Shown here piece by piece: positions 1 to 11,300 of a stretch of 64,000 nt of DNA. Within the stretch, counting starts at the first letter, position 1; each line of letters starts with the position of its first letter. The DNA is from Maylandia zebra. Taxonomy: Eukaryota > Chordata > Actinopteri > Cichliformes > Cichlidae. The position numbers and the translations under genes are program-made. The stretch covers positions 57,774,865 to 57,838,864 of the forward strand of contig NC_135173.1 of assembly GCF_041146795.1 (NCBI RefSeq), written 5' to 3'. The notes under the pieces are model-generated. The model was not told where the DNA came from. It ran no database searches and was given only the letters and a program-made list of their open reading frames with translations.

Positions 1-660
1 CTTCTATATCTTTTTTTACTTTGAGGAGTTGCTCACGGAGCTGTTCAATCTCCTGCTGCTGTTTCTTACATTGGATTCCAATTCAGCTTCTCCCTCCAGT
101 TATTTTCAGCTCTGGAGTCTCTGTGGTTTGTGTTGAAGCCTTCACACTCAGCTCCACAGCAGTGTTAGCTGTGTTGCTCTCTTCAACAGGAGCATCACTC
201 TCCTCAGAGAGTTCTCCTCTGTGCTGGACTCAGGCCTGTTTCTGTGAGCCTCTTCCAGCTGTTCTTGGAGCTCGAGAATGTATTTTTCTGCATTTTCTCT
301 GCAGCACTTTAACTGCAAGCGAAGCCAATCATTATGGGTTTTACACTTGGCAGCTTTGTGATTTGCAGCTACCATTTTGTAATGACTTGTTGGCTGAATG
401 TGCTGAGATTCCTGCAGTTGGAATCTTAGTGCAGCAACCTATCTCTCATATTAAATGGAGGTCTGCTATCACTGGGTATAAATTAGGCATTGGGCTACTG
501 CTGCCAAGGCCCTTCACTGGGTATAAAGTGTGGATTGGGCCAACATTGTTGCCAAGGCCCCCAATTGGGGTCCCACGCTTCTTCCTCTGGTGTTTGGGTT
601 TCCATTTTGCTGAATATATTCTGTTTATTTTTACCTCTTTAGTTTGGCTGCGCCAGATGA
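1..660 (-). pseudogene. Degenerate coiled-coil coding fossil, probably transposon-derived
   Basis: I do not recognise the family. Read on the minus strand, three frames carry consecutive stretches of protein-like sequence. The first is an N-terminal piece starting METQTPEEEAW, with two imperfect copies of a GPWQQ...PN..FIPS motif (about 480-585, a direct repeat of roughly 60 bp). The second is a 75-residue stretch at 148-375 rich in Glu, Leu and Arg with heptad character (ENAEKYILELQEQLEEA). The third is QQQEIEQLREQLLKV in the first 60 bases. The frames are separated by stops and frameshifts, so it is broken and probably continues off the left edge. A coiled-coil gag-like or transposon accessory protein is possible. 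The 233-codon plus-strand frame over the same DNA looks like an antisense artefact. Confidence 0.35.
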
Positions 661-1019
661 AGTCCCCTCATTTGGTGCCTTTAACAATATCATGCACTCT
701 TCAAACTCTCAAGCAGCTTTAAGCAGTCTGCACAGTTCTTCCATTAAAAAACAAACAAGACAAAACAGAATATAAAATGTTTTTATTACTTAGTTTTTAA
801 TATAAAGGTTTTAAATATTTTTATAACAGAAAAGGAAAACAACAAACAAACAACAAATAACAAAACAAGCAGTCGACTGAAAAACACAGCTTTTTCCCTA
901 CAAAGCAATTCTGGCAATGAGAACATGACATTATTTTCATGAATTGACAACACATATACAGATGTATGAGCAGCCTAGGAGAGGCCTGCAGAAGTTTATA
1001 TAGCTGTGAGTAGGCGCAA

Positions 1020-1083
1020 ACAGGAAAGAAAAAAAAAGGTGTGTGTGTGTGTGTGTGTGTGAGGGAGGGGGAGAGAGAGAGAG
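1020..1083. repeat. (GT)n/(GA)n microsatellite
   Basis: A run of GT dinucleotides (about 1039-1062) is followed by a GA-rich run to 1083. It has no coding content. Confidence 0.85.
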
Positions 1084-1142
1084 ACCCATACTCATTTCGG
1101 ATAGATTACACCATCTTGTGGTATAAATATTAGCTTGCAACC

Positions 1143-1207
1143 TTAACCCTTGGAGGCTTTAAGTCAAAAAAGGGTCCCTTTTTTGACTTAAAGCCTCCAA
1201 GGGTTAA
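1143..1207. mobile_element. Perfect 65-bp palindromic TTAA-bounded MITE
   Basis: Two 32-bp arms (1143-1174 and 1176-1207) are exact reverse complements around a single central T. The ends read TTAACCCTTGGAG, that is TTAA followed by CCCT. This is the layout of a piggyBac-type miniature element, in which TTAA is the target duplication. A related but imperfect element lies at 14694-14789. Confidence 0.6.
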
Positions 1208-1299
1208 TCAAAAGGTAAGTTTTTCCATTTTATGAATCTCCTCAACAACGCTCAACCAGTCATCCAGAACAGTAGGGTCAGTATATTAATTAATTAATT

Positions 1300-2270
1300 C
1301 TTCGGGTAAGTCTCCTAAATAAAATGTTATGACGGACCAATGTTTTGATTTAAAGCCTATAGTCTATTCTATCTTTGACATCTCCCCAAAATTTAGAGAG
1401 TTTTCGACAAGACCAGAATATGTTGGTATGATTTGCAACAGTTTCCCACAGCTCCCCCAGCATGAGGAATTTCCCCCTGTTTGTTGTTTTGGTGTTATGA
1501 AAAATCATACCAAGTTTTTCCAACTAAATTTTTGCCAGTTGGCAGAAGATGAGGTTGAAGTAGCAGTCTCACACATATTGTCCCATTGTTCAGAAGATAT
1601 AACAGTGGACAACTCTTTCTCCCATCTTTTTTTAATATAATCTGTTGATGTTCCCCTACTTTTTAATATACTCTGGTAGAGTTTAGAGATTATTGACTTA
1701 CATCCCTTAAAGTATGTTTGCAAAATCAGATTCATTATTTCATTAGGTTGAGTATTAATTTCTTTAGTCACTTTTGAGGACAAATATTGCTGTAATTGCA
1801 GGAATCTGAAAAAGTCACTTTTTCCTAACTCATATATATTTTTTAATATTTGAAAACTTTGAAGGCCATTCTTATCCATAATTTCACAATATACATTAAT
1901 CCCTTTATGTGACCAGTTTTTAAATTTTAAATCCATTTGGTTTGGTTTAAACTCACAGTCATAAGCCACCCACTTAAGTACTTGAAAATGTGGTTCCTTA
2001 GGTTTAGTTCTTTTACTCAATCAAACCAAATAAGCAATGTAAAAGATGCCAAGGGGTTCAGTTCTTTCTGACAAGCTGTTGTCAGTTTCTGATCTCCTAT
2101 CAGGGCTTGTATTGGAATGACCCCACACATATTATATATTTCTTTTCCATTGGGCCTCACAAGTATCATCACACCATTGTATAACTATTTTGAGTTGAGC
2201 AGCAAAGTAGCAATCTCGGAGACTTGTGTGAGAGAAGCCACCTTTATCTTTACGAATTAATAATATGCTA
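1300..2270 (-). mobile_element. L1-clade LINE fragment (ORF2 C-terminus)
   Basis: The minus strand encodes the C-terminal part of an L1-type ORF2 protein. It runs from KGGFSHTSLRDCYFAAQLK (about 2190-2270) through a 171-codon frame at 1505-2020 (IKKRWEKELS.....EQW) to the terminal FWSCRKLSKFW motif near 1420. Frameshifts separate the pieces and the endonuclease and reverse transcriptase domains are absent, so this is a dead 5'-truncated copy. Confidence 0.75.
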
Positions 2271-2699
2271 TATTTAATTCTAGGTTTGCACCCCCTCGAC
2301 AAAATATTAATTTTACAGTACAAAATAAATAAAATAAAATAATAATTTAAGTGTGTATTATTGTGTCGTTGTTTTGTCACTGACGTGTTCTATTAACCAT
2401 TCTGTCTCGTTGTGAAAATTATGTCTCTGTGTAGGTATACTGGATCTCTCTGTTGTCATACGTGTCTTTTTAGCTGTCTTTGAGAACTTTGTCATACTTT
2501 GTCCTTGATCATTTACTTTTCTTTGTACATCTAAGGAGAAATGTCAACAGTTCAAATTCCGCGCAGTTCAAAAAGCTGCCAGCTAGGACCAGTTCTCTCT
2601 GTTATTGTTGTGTTATTAGCGTGGTATTCGAAAGCACAGTATGTCTTATATTTGATTACTGTCCTGACAGCAGCAGCAGTGACACTTTATTATTATATT

Positions 2700-2951
2700 G
2701 CAGATTAAAGTGGTAGCGTCTACATGGATGAAGATCTAAACGAGCCAGCGTCAGTTTGTGGTGGCGTCAGTTTGTGTGGCGTCAGGTGAGCTGCTGCTGA
2801 ACTTCTCTTTTTTCCAACCAGGTAAACTGCTCCTCTGTGTAGTGACGTCAAAGGGATGGGCGAGTCACGTGCTTGCCTTCGAGTGAAACCTGCGGTTAAC
2901 GTTACTGAAATGGGAGAGAGAAGAACGGGAAAAGGAAGGAAAGCGAATAAG
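2700..2951 (+). other. marveld2: Putative untranslated 5' exon and promoter region of marveld2
   Basis: This CpG-containing stretch ends at a strong splice donor (AATAAG|gtaagc, after 2951). It is the best candidate I see for the first exon joined to the acceptor before 5347. An ATG at 2856 opens a small frame that would not be in phase with marveld2, so it would act as an upstream ORF. A second possible donor lies near 2787 (GTCAG|gtgagc). There is no transcript evidence. Confidence 0.4.
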
Positions 2952-5100
2952 GTAAGCGACCTCCAACGCGATGGTTCCACTACACAGAGCGCGGAGTTAT
3001 GTGTTTCGCAGAATAATAGAAGGAGTCGGTTGGCGTGTCGGAATAAAAGTTTTTATGTCGAAAAGTAGGCGGTAAACAGAAGGCTGAGTCAAATTGTTGA
3101 GTGCTCGAGTGAAGTTTACCTCCTGTTCACTCAGCCAAACATGTGAAAACAGCTGTGTTCGGAAGAAAAACTCATATCGCGGTCTCCAAACTACGTTGAA
3201 AACGATATTAGCTTAACATAGAGTCAGACCAGAATATTGGGCCGACCTGTTCTCTTGCCCGAACCCTCATGCTGTGTGCCAGCTCAAACTATGAAGTCCA
3301 CAGGTCCAGGCCTCCTTCCTTGCGCGCAGTGATATCATTTGATACGGACTACAAAGTGATCCTATTTTCTCGTTACCTGTTTATTATTAAAGCAAGTAGA
3401 GCTTGGGAACAGCTTCGTGATAACAGTAGCAGGCGTCTGTCTGACTTGAACTGGTGATAAAGTCAAAAGTGAACTAACAGTCCTCGTCGTGAGCCGCTAC
3501 TCTACAGTTTAGTCACAGCTCAAGAATTCAGGTCCTTTACTCCAGCTATGAATACCATACTAGAATTTAAAATACTACTCTACGGCTGATGATAATAATC
3601 TGTTAAATAAATTAATAAGACGGTTATTTTCATTATTGACCCTTTATGTGATATTAAAAGAATATTTTTCTCCTTGCATTGACCAGTTGTGATAAGCCTG
3701 AACCAAAGGAGACGTTTGATTGGTCAATACTCTGAGAAAGCTTAAAGTGAACCTGTTACACTTTTTATTTTACATCTTTTTCACAATGGTGAAATTAGTT
3801 GAACATTAACTAGTTAATGTGACTTCTTCCTCATTACTTATGTTGTTGCAGGGCAGAGTCAACATCTTCCCAGTGATATTGAAAATGGTATCGAATAGCA
3901 AGTCATTTCCTGGGTATGGGTATAGAGTTTGAAATTCTAGTGATGTGACAACTCTGGAGCTATGTCCACCCCAGTGTACTTTAAGGTCCTGTACCTTGGA
4001 TAGTTCTCATAGTACAACAGTAAAATTTTGATTGTTTAATAGCTTCATTAAGCATAATTAGGTCATACAAAAAACAGCCGATTCTGAGATGGTCAGGTGA
4101 AAGGCACTCACTGACTGGCAACTCAATTTATGTTAGTTTTGGCTGGAGAGGCGAGAGGGAACAGAAGTAGCTGGTTAGCAGAGACTGAACTTTCAAACTA
4201 AGGTAAGGTTAATGTGCTTGTGTGAGAAACATTGCCAGCTTTCGCCAGTTTAGCTTCAGCCTAAGTACAGTGCATTAAATGATAAGACAGTTGATCAAAG
4301 CATGGAATTTACAACTCATCTTCATATCTTCCCTTGTCTGTCTCTACAGGTGATTCATCTGTACACTGTATAGTCATACAAGGTTTGCATTCTGACCTGC
4401 AAGCCAATGTAAGTCGTGTTGAGTGACTGCGTGTAAACGAGGTATTCAAGCATACTTTTTTTAACCTCTCAAGATCAAATCTGCCACAAGAAACTGTCTT
4501 TCAAAGGCTCATTAGTTAGTAAGAATGTATTTTTGTGCTGTCTGCAGTAGCAGCTTGCAGTAAGTAAAGCATTCCTGAATAGCTTATTGAGGCAACAGGG
4601 GAATTCATGCTCCATACTTGTTTGCAGCACAAAAATACAGTCTTTATTCAGCTTGCATGGAGGAGGCTTGGATAACATCATAAATCACAAGGGCTTTTTG
4701 TATGAAGAGGGTTTTTGCTGGTGGCTTCTGGTACTCTGGGGCTTATCTTTTTTAGTTTGGTGTACTTTTTTCTCCTCGTGAATGTTGGGCTTGAGTATCA
4801 TTTATGAGATCATCATCAATCTGAGACTTAATTTGATTTTTTTCTTCCTTTTTTCTTTCTCCTTTTTTTCTTTCTTCTGTTATTTAAGTTGATAATAAGA
4901 ATGAAGCTAAAACAAATGCACACTTCATAATTACTTGATGGATCACACTTCATTGAATACTTAATTAGGGAGTGTTTATTCAACCAGTCAACTATGTTTC
5001 AAGTCTCAAAAATTAATGGACTTGCTCAGTGATGAATTGTTAAGAGAAGTTACAATTAACAGGATCAGAAGGCACTGTCTGTTAGGGACCATGTATGTTT
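2952..5100. other. First intron of marveld2, no recognised feature
   Basis: This is AT-rich non-coding sequence. I saw no convincing exon, transposon end or RNA gene. Short open frames at 3269-3457 and 4475-4781 have no protein-like composition or splice context. Confidence 0.4.
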
Positions 5101-5121
5101 AAATAGTACATGTGTATATAT

Positions 5122-5300
<179 letters not shown>

Positions 5301-5363
5301 TCACAGTACACCAAATATTTACTTATAAACATGTCTGTGCATTTAGGGACCATCACCATCCTC

Positions 5364-8300
5364 ATGTCCTATGGAGGAGGCTCTTACGGACGCACTGAGC
5401 GTGTCCGCCATGTGCCCCACTATGACCAGGTACCCAGCTCTTTACCCCAATCAGACTCCTATGATCAACAGCCCCTGAGAGAGCAGAGAGCTCCTCATCT
5501 TGCTCAGAGCACCGACCCTCTTCCACCTCCGCCTTTGCCTGCTCAGCCTCCTGTTGGCCTTGAGTTTGACCCCAGTGGAAGTGAAGACAACACTGATCTA
5601 GAGCCTGATCCTGCCATTGACATCAAACCAGTCCACCGCTTTATCCCCAACTCATGGAAGAACTTCTTCAGAGGAAGCAATCGCAGTAGTAAAAAGACGT
5701 GGTCCATGCCTACGTCTTCAAGCAATAACAACAGCACAACAGACGGAGTTCGCTGCTCCCCCCCACACTCCCCCTCTCTTCCTGCGTCATTCCAAGATAA
5801 ATATGGCGGATCAGGCGGCAGCTACAATTCACGCAAAGAGCTTCTGGAAGCAAGGGATGGGCACGACTCTGTGTCTGGGCACACCTACCATACAGGTCTG
5901 ACCTACAGTGAGCGAGTGCAGGAGTACCATCAGCGCTATGCCTACATGAAGTCCTGGGCAGGACTGCTGAGGATTCTGGGCTGTGTGGAGCTGCTGCTGG
6001 GAGCAGGTGTATTTGCCTGTGTCTGTGCTTATATCCACAAAGACAATGAGTGGTTCAACATGTTTGGATATTCGTCTCCTGGTGGAGCTTATGGAGCAGG
6101 TTACTATGGTGGCAGCATAGACGGGACCTCCTACTACACAGGCCCCAAAACCCCTTTTGTGTTGGTAGTGGCAGGGCTGGCATGGGTGGTAACTGTGATC
6201 ATGTTAGTGCTCGGGATGACCATGTACTACCGCACCATCCTGCTGGACTCCTCCTGGTGGCCTTTGACTGAGTTTATCATAAACTTGGCCTTGGCATTGC
6301 TGTACATGGCAGCAGGTAGGAAACATAGCTGCATCTTGTCAGTGAAGACAGTTCAGTGGATTATTCAGAGAATCTGTTGTTTAAAAGAATATTTTTAAAT
6401 AGTTTTTTTCAGCGTGGTAGACACCATCAATGTAATTTCATTGAAGACTTTACAGCAAGGGTTATAGAAAGTACCCAGACATCACCATAGACTGCCGTGC
6501 TAAAATCTTGGAATTTTACTGTTTTGTTTGTTTTTACTCAACCTGATAAATTTTGTTAAAGCAATTCTAGGTCTAGTTACTTGGATTTTTACCCAGACAG
6601 CTGTATGTTCTTGAAATTAGAAGAAAGTTGAACTCTTTACAGTGTGTTCTGTGGCTTGCTAACCAAGTTTGCCAAGACTCCTTTGACAACTAAGGACTTA
6701 AAAATTATGCATTAATTTCAAAATGCATAGTCCAGAAGTCAGTGGGTCACTTTTCAATGCCTACATTCATCTTTTATATACAGTGAAAGTTGTTCCGGGG
6801 ACCTAAAAACATCTTGTTTTGTGCAGACAGTGAACTGAGAAATGCACCATGGCCCAGTATGAATGATTATTTTAAACTGTGAATCATAGAAATCTTCTTT
6901 AATAGAGTCCAGAAATAAATAATATCAAGCAAGAAATTGGCACAGTACTCCCTCTTAATTAAAGCTTAAGTGGTTATGATGCATGATAGGCATGATAGAC
7001 TCATTAATAGGCAAGTCCTGTATTTCAAACCCAGTTATTGGTGGAATGCAGTTAAAAATGTAAAAGAGAAAACAATTTTCAGTTCAACTATTTTGCCATT
7101 GTAGCAAGGTTGAAGTGAAGCTATTAGGTATACTTGGGTTAATGACAACTTGGTTCTCAATATATATGTGGAGCCAGTCTGAGTTAATCAGTAACCCAAG
7201 GGTGTGTGAAAATTGACAAAGGAAAGACAAAGATAAAGGCTGTGATTTGGGGTTCTGGGTCATGTCATGTACTTCTCATACTCTCTATAGAACCAAACAC
7301 TGAATTGCAAATATAAAGAAGTCAGATATGTTAATATTAACTACAACTCTGATTAATTTGCTGTGCTTAGAAATACAGTATTGCAGAGATTGAAGCATCA
7401 AGTAAAAAAAAATAGATTCAGGTAAAACTGAGGTAATTCCAGTGCATAACTTTGTCTGGTGGTATAATGTAATGATTTTAAAATTAAAATGAATTAAATA
7501 TTCAGTCTCTTTTTAAATCAGTTTTTGATCTGCATATATAATAGAATATTTTTATTCTCCAGGCATTGTCTATGTTCGAGACACAACTCGTGGAGGTCTC
7601 TGCTCCTACCCAATGTTCAACAATGGTATTAACGGAGCGTTCTGCAGAACGGAAGCAGGCCAGATTGCTGCCATTATCTTCCTCTTTGTCACAATGCTCG
7701 TGTATCTGATTGGAGCCATTGTGTGCCTCAAGCTGTGGAGACACGAAGCTGCACGTAAATACCGGGAGAGGTACGGCCAGGAGGTAAGCTTGCTTTGTTT
7801 AGGTTTGCTCTGTTTATGAAATTGGGTCTAGGGATTCCTTACATTCAGTCAAGAGTTCTTCACTTTGATAACTTAAAAACAGTCTCAAACATGTCCACAC
7901 ATGCAGACGCAGACTGCACTGCAACAACAAACCACATAATTTGCACACAAGCTCCAGGGGAGTGAGTGAGTGGGTGGGGTCTGCCAGTCCTGCCCATGTG
8001 TTGCCAAAAGGGGTACACATAGTTCACTCTAGTTTTGCCTTGTATTCTTTCTCTTTTATTAATTGTGCAACATGCAAGTGACCGTTTTTAATTCGGAGAT
8101 TTAAAGGAGATGATTTATGCCACTGGTCATAACTACACTAGTCATTTTGCCTAGTTATGCACTAAAATTGGAAGCACTGTTAACCTACTGAAATTGTAAT
8201 TGTGAGGGAAAGTTTGTGTAGGTACTCTGTGCGCACATAGTGGGTGAAAAGAGAGAGGGAGACACCAGGGAGTTTATTTCTTAAGTCATTTGCAAGTAAG

Positions 8301-11300
8301 CGCCTAATCACAGTTAACATTGTTCACATGTAGCAAAGAACAATTAAGCCTTCCATAATTATTGTTTACAAGTGGAAGGATATCAGACAAATGGGTATTA
8401 ATGTAGTTTAATTGGTTATTAATTATTTTTTAAATTTCTTTATGGTATTTTTGTAATGGCTAATGGCAACAGTTGGTTAATAGTACAGATTAGCTAGCTT
8501 ATAGTTGTAGCTTTAGTATCCTTGCTTGCAAAACCCTGAATGAAGGTTAAATACATGTGTGCTGGATGTATAGTCCTGCTTTTCACACTAAGCCAGTGGG
8601 CTTGTGGTCCATTTGAGGGGTTTATATAAAAAATAAAATAAACATATTTGCCGTCAATTCAAGACATATGAGCTCAGTAGGCACACAAGACAACATTTTA
8701 AAAATAACAGAGCAAAAACAAAATTTACAAACTCCTATTGTTATTGTAGGGTTTAATGGCAGCTCAAAAGTAAAACATAGAGATGTAAAAAATATAAATC
8801 ACATGTTAATGAATTATATTTTTATATATCTTACATGTGCAGATGCAGCCATCAAACATACGAGCTGTGCAGTCATTGGTAAGGATTCTGTAAGAAAAGA
8901 CTTCACACATTAAAGATGGAATGCAGAAAGAATAAATGCTTGTTTGATGATTTCTCTGTAAGTATTACAGTAATGCAGTAAACATGTTGCTGTGTCTCTG
9001 CAGATGGTAACAGATTCTGCTCCTGCTCCCAGAATTCCAGAAAAGGTCCAGGGCTCTTCAGTGGTTCCCATCCATACTGCACCAAAAGCAGTTCCTGCAA
9101 AGGTTTTGCAGGGAGCTATACCTTCGGGGCACATTCCTAAACCTGTTATAGTGCCAGACTACATTGCGTAAGTGTTACCTAGAAAATAGAAAAAAAAAGT
9201 CAAGAGAGTCAGACAAAAGTAGATACAGTACACAGTCAATCTGCAGTTGTTTCTTTCAAATGTTAAATAAAAAGGCTCAGACATCACAGAAGACGAGGGA
9301 AAATCACACCTGCACACACTTAAACATATCTATTCAATTCAATTTTATTTATATAGCGCCAAATCACAACAAAAATCGCCTCAAGTAGATACAGATCATA
9401 TGACTCCCTATGAGCAAGCACTTTGGCGACAGTGGGAAGGAAAAACTCCCTTTTAACAGGAAGAAACCTCCGGCAGAACCAGGCTCAGGGAGGGGCGGCC
9501 ATCTGCTGCGACCGGTTGGGGTGAGAGAAGGAAGACAGGATAAAGACATGCTGTGGAAGAGAGACAGAGATTAATAACAGATATGATTCAATGCAGAGAG
9601 GTCTATTAATACATAGCGAGTGAGAAAGGTGACTGGAAAGGAAAAACTCAATGCATCATGGGAATCCCCGGCAGCCTACGTCTATTGCAGTATAACTAAG
9701 GGAGGATTCAGGGTCACCTGGTCCAGCCCTAACTATATGCTTTACCAAAAAGGAAAGTTTTAAGCCTAATCTTAAAAGTAGAGATAGTGTCTGTCTCCCG
9801 AATCCAAACTGGAAGCTGGTTCCACAGAAGAGTGGCCTGAAAACTGAAGGCTCTCTCTCCCATTCTACTTTTAAATACCCTAGGAATAACAAGTAGGCCT
9901 GCAGAGCAAGAGCGAAGTGCTCTAATAGGGTTATATGGTACTACAAGGTCATTAAGATAAGATGGGGCCTGATTATTTAAGACCTTGTATGTGAGGAGCA
10001 GGATTTTGAATTCAATTCTGGATTTAACAGGAAGCCAATGAAGGGAAGCCAAAACAGGAGAAATCTGCTCTCTCTTTCTAGTCCCTGTCAGGACTCTTGC
10101 TGCAGCATTTTGGATTAGCTGAAGGCTTTTCAGCGAGTTTTTTGAACATCCTGATAATAGTGAATTACAGTCGTCCAGCCTGGAAGTAATAAATGTGTGA
10201 ACTAGTTTTCCAGCATCACTCTGAGACAGGATATTTCTAACTTTAGAGATGTTGCACAAATGGAAGAAAGCAGTCTGACTCCAAGGTTCCTCACAGCGTT
10301 ACTGGAGGCCAAGGTAATGCCATCTAGAGAAAGAATCTGGTTAGATAGCATATTTCTAAGATTTTCAGGGCCGAGTACAATAACCTCAGTTTTATCTGAA
10401 TTAAGAAGCAGAAAGTTAGCGGCCATCCAGGTCTTTATGTCTTTAAGACATTCCTGCAGTTTAACTAATTGGTGTGTGTTATCTGGCTTCATGGATAGAT
10501 AGAGCTGGGTGTCATCAGCATAGTAGTGAAAATGTATGCTATGTCTTCTGATGATACTGCCTAGGGGAAGCATGTATAATGCTTTTCTAATAGGAAATTT
10601 TTTCTGTGAGTTTTCTATTTTGTTTGCACTGATTTTGTTTTTACAAAGTCAAACACACTGAAACTCAACTAGCAAATGGTTTTAATATAAACTGGCAATC
10701 ATTTTGTCAGTTACCATGAAGTGTATTATTTGTAATATAGGTGTTTCAGTAGTAGATGAATATCAGTTTGTCCACCACATCTTGTCCTCCAGCAACCAAA
10801 CAGCAATTTTTGATTAACACTGAAGTTTTTCCTTTCACAGTGTGCATTAAATACAGCTGTTTACTCGGAACACATTTGTAAATACAAAGAAAACTGATAA
10901 ACCAATATACACACATAGATGTACAAGGCAATTAAAACTCCATGAAAATAAATCGCAAATTAAAAGCTTTTCTAATTTGTCTAACTATTTACCATTTTTT
11001 TAAACACTTATGAAACTTTAAATCTTTCTCATATTTCAGACAAAAAAAATACTTATTTCATTTAATGAAATAAATGAATAGTAAAACACTATAAATAGAA
11101 AACACAACCATGATAGCATATTGGATCTTTATCTCCACTATCGCCATGTATAACTTAAATATGGTTAGGAAAAGATGTGACATTAAAACTGTGCTCTTCG
11201 TATTCCTGTTTCCTACAGTAAGTACCCAGTGATCCGGTCAGATGAGGAGCGGGACCAGTACCGGGCCGTGTTCAACGACCAGTACGCAGAGTACAAAGAG

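Noticed and set aside
2856-3068. 70-codon frame with a charged Lys/Arg-rich middle
   Set aside because: It runs through a strong donor at 2951 and would be out of phase with marveld2. At most it is an upstream ORF in the leader.
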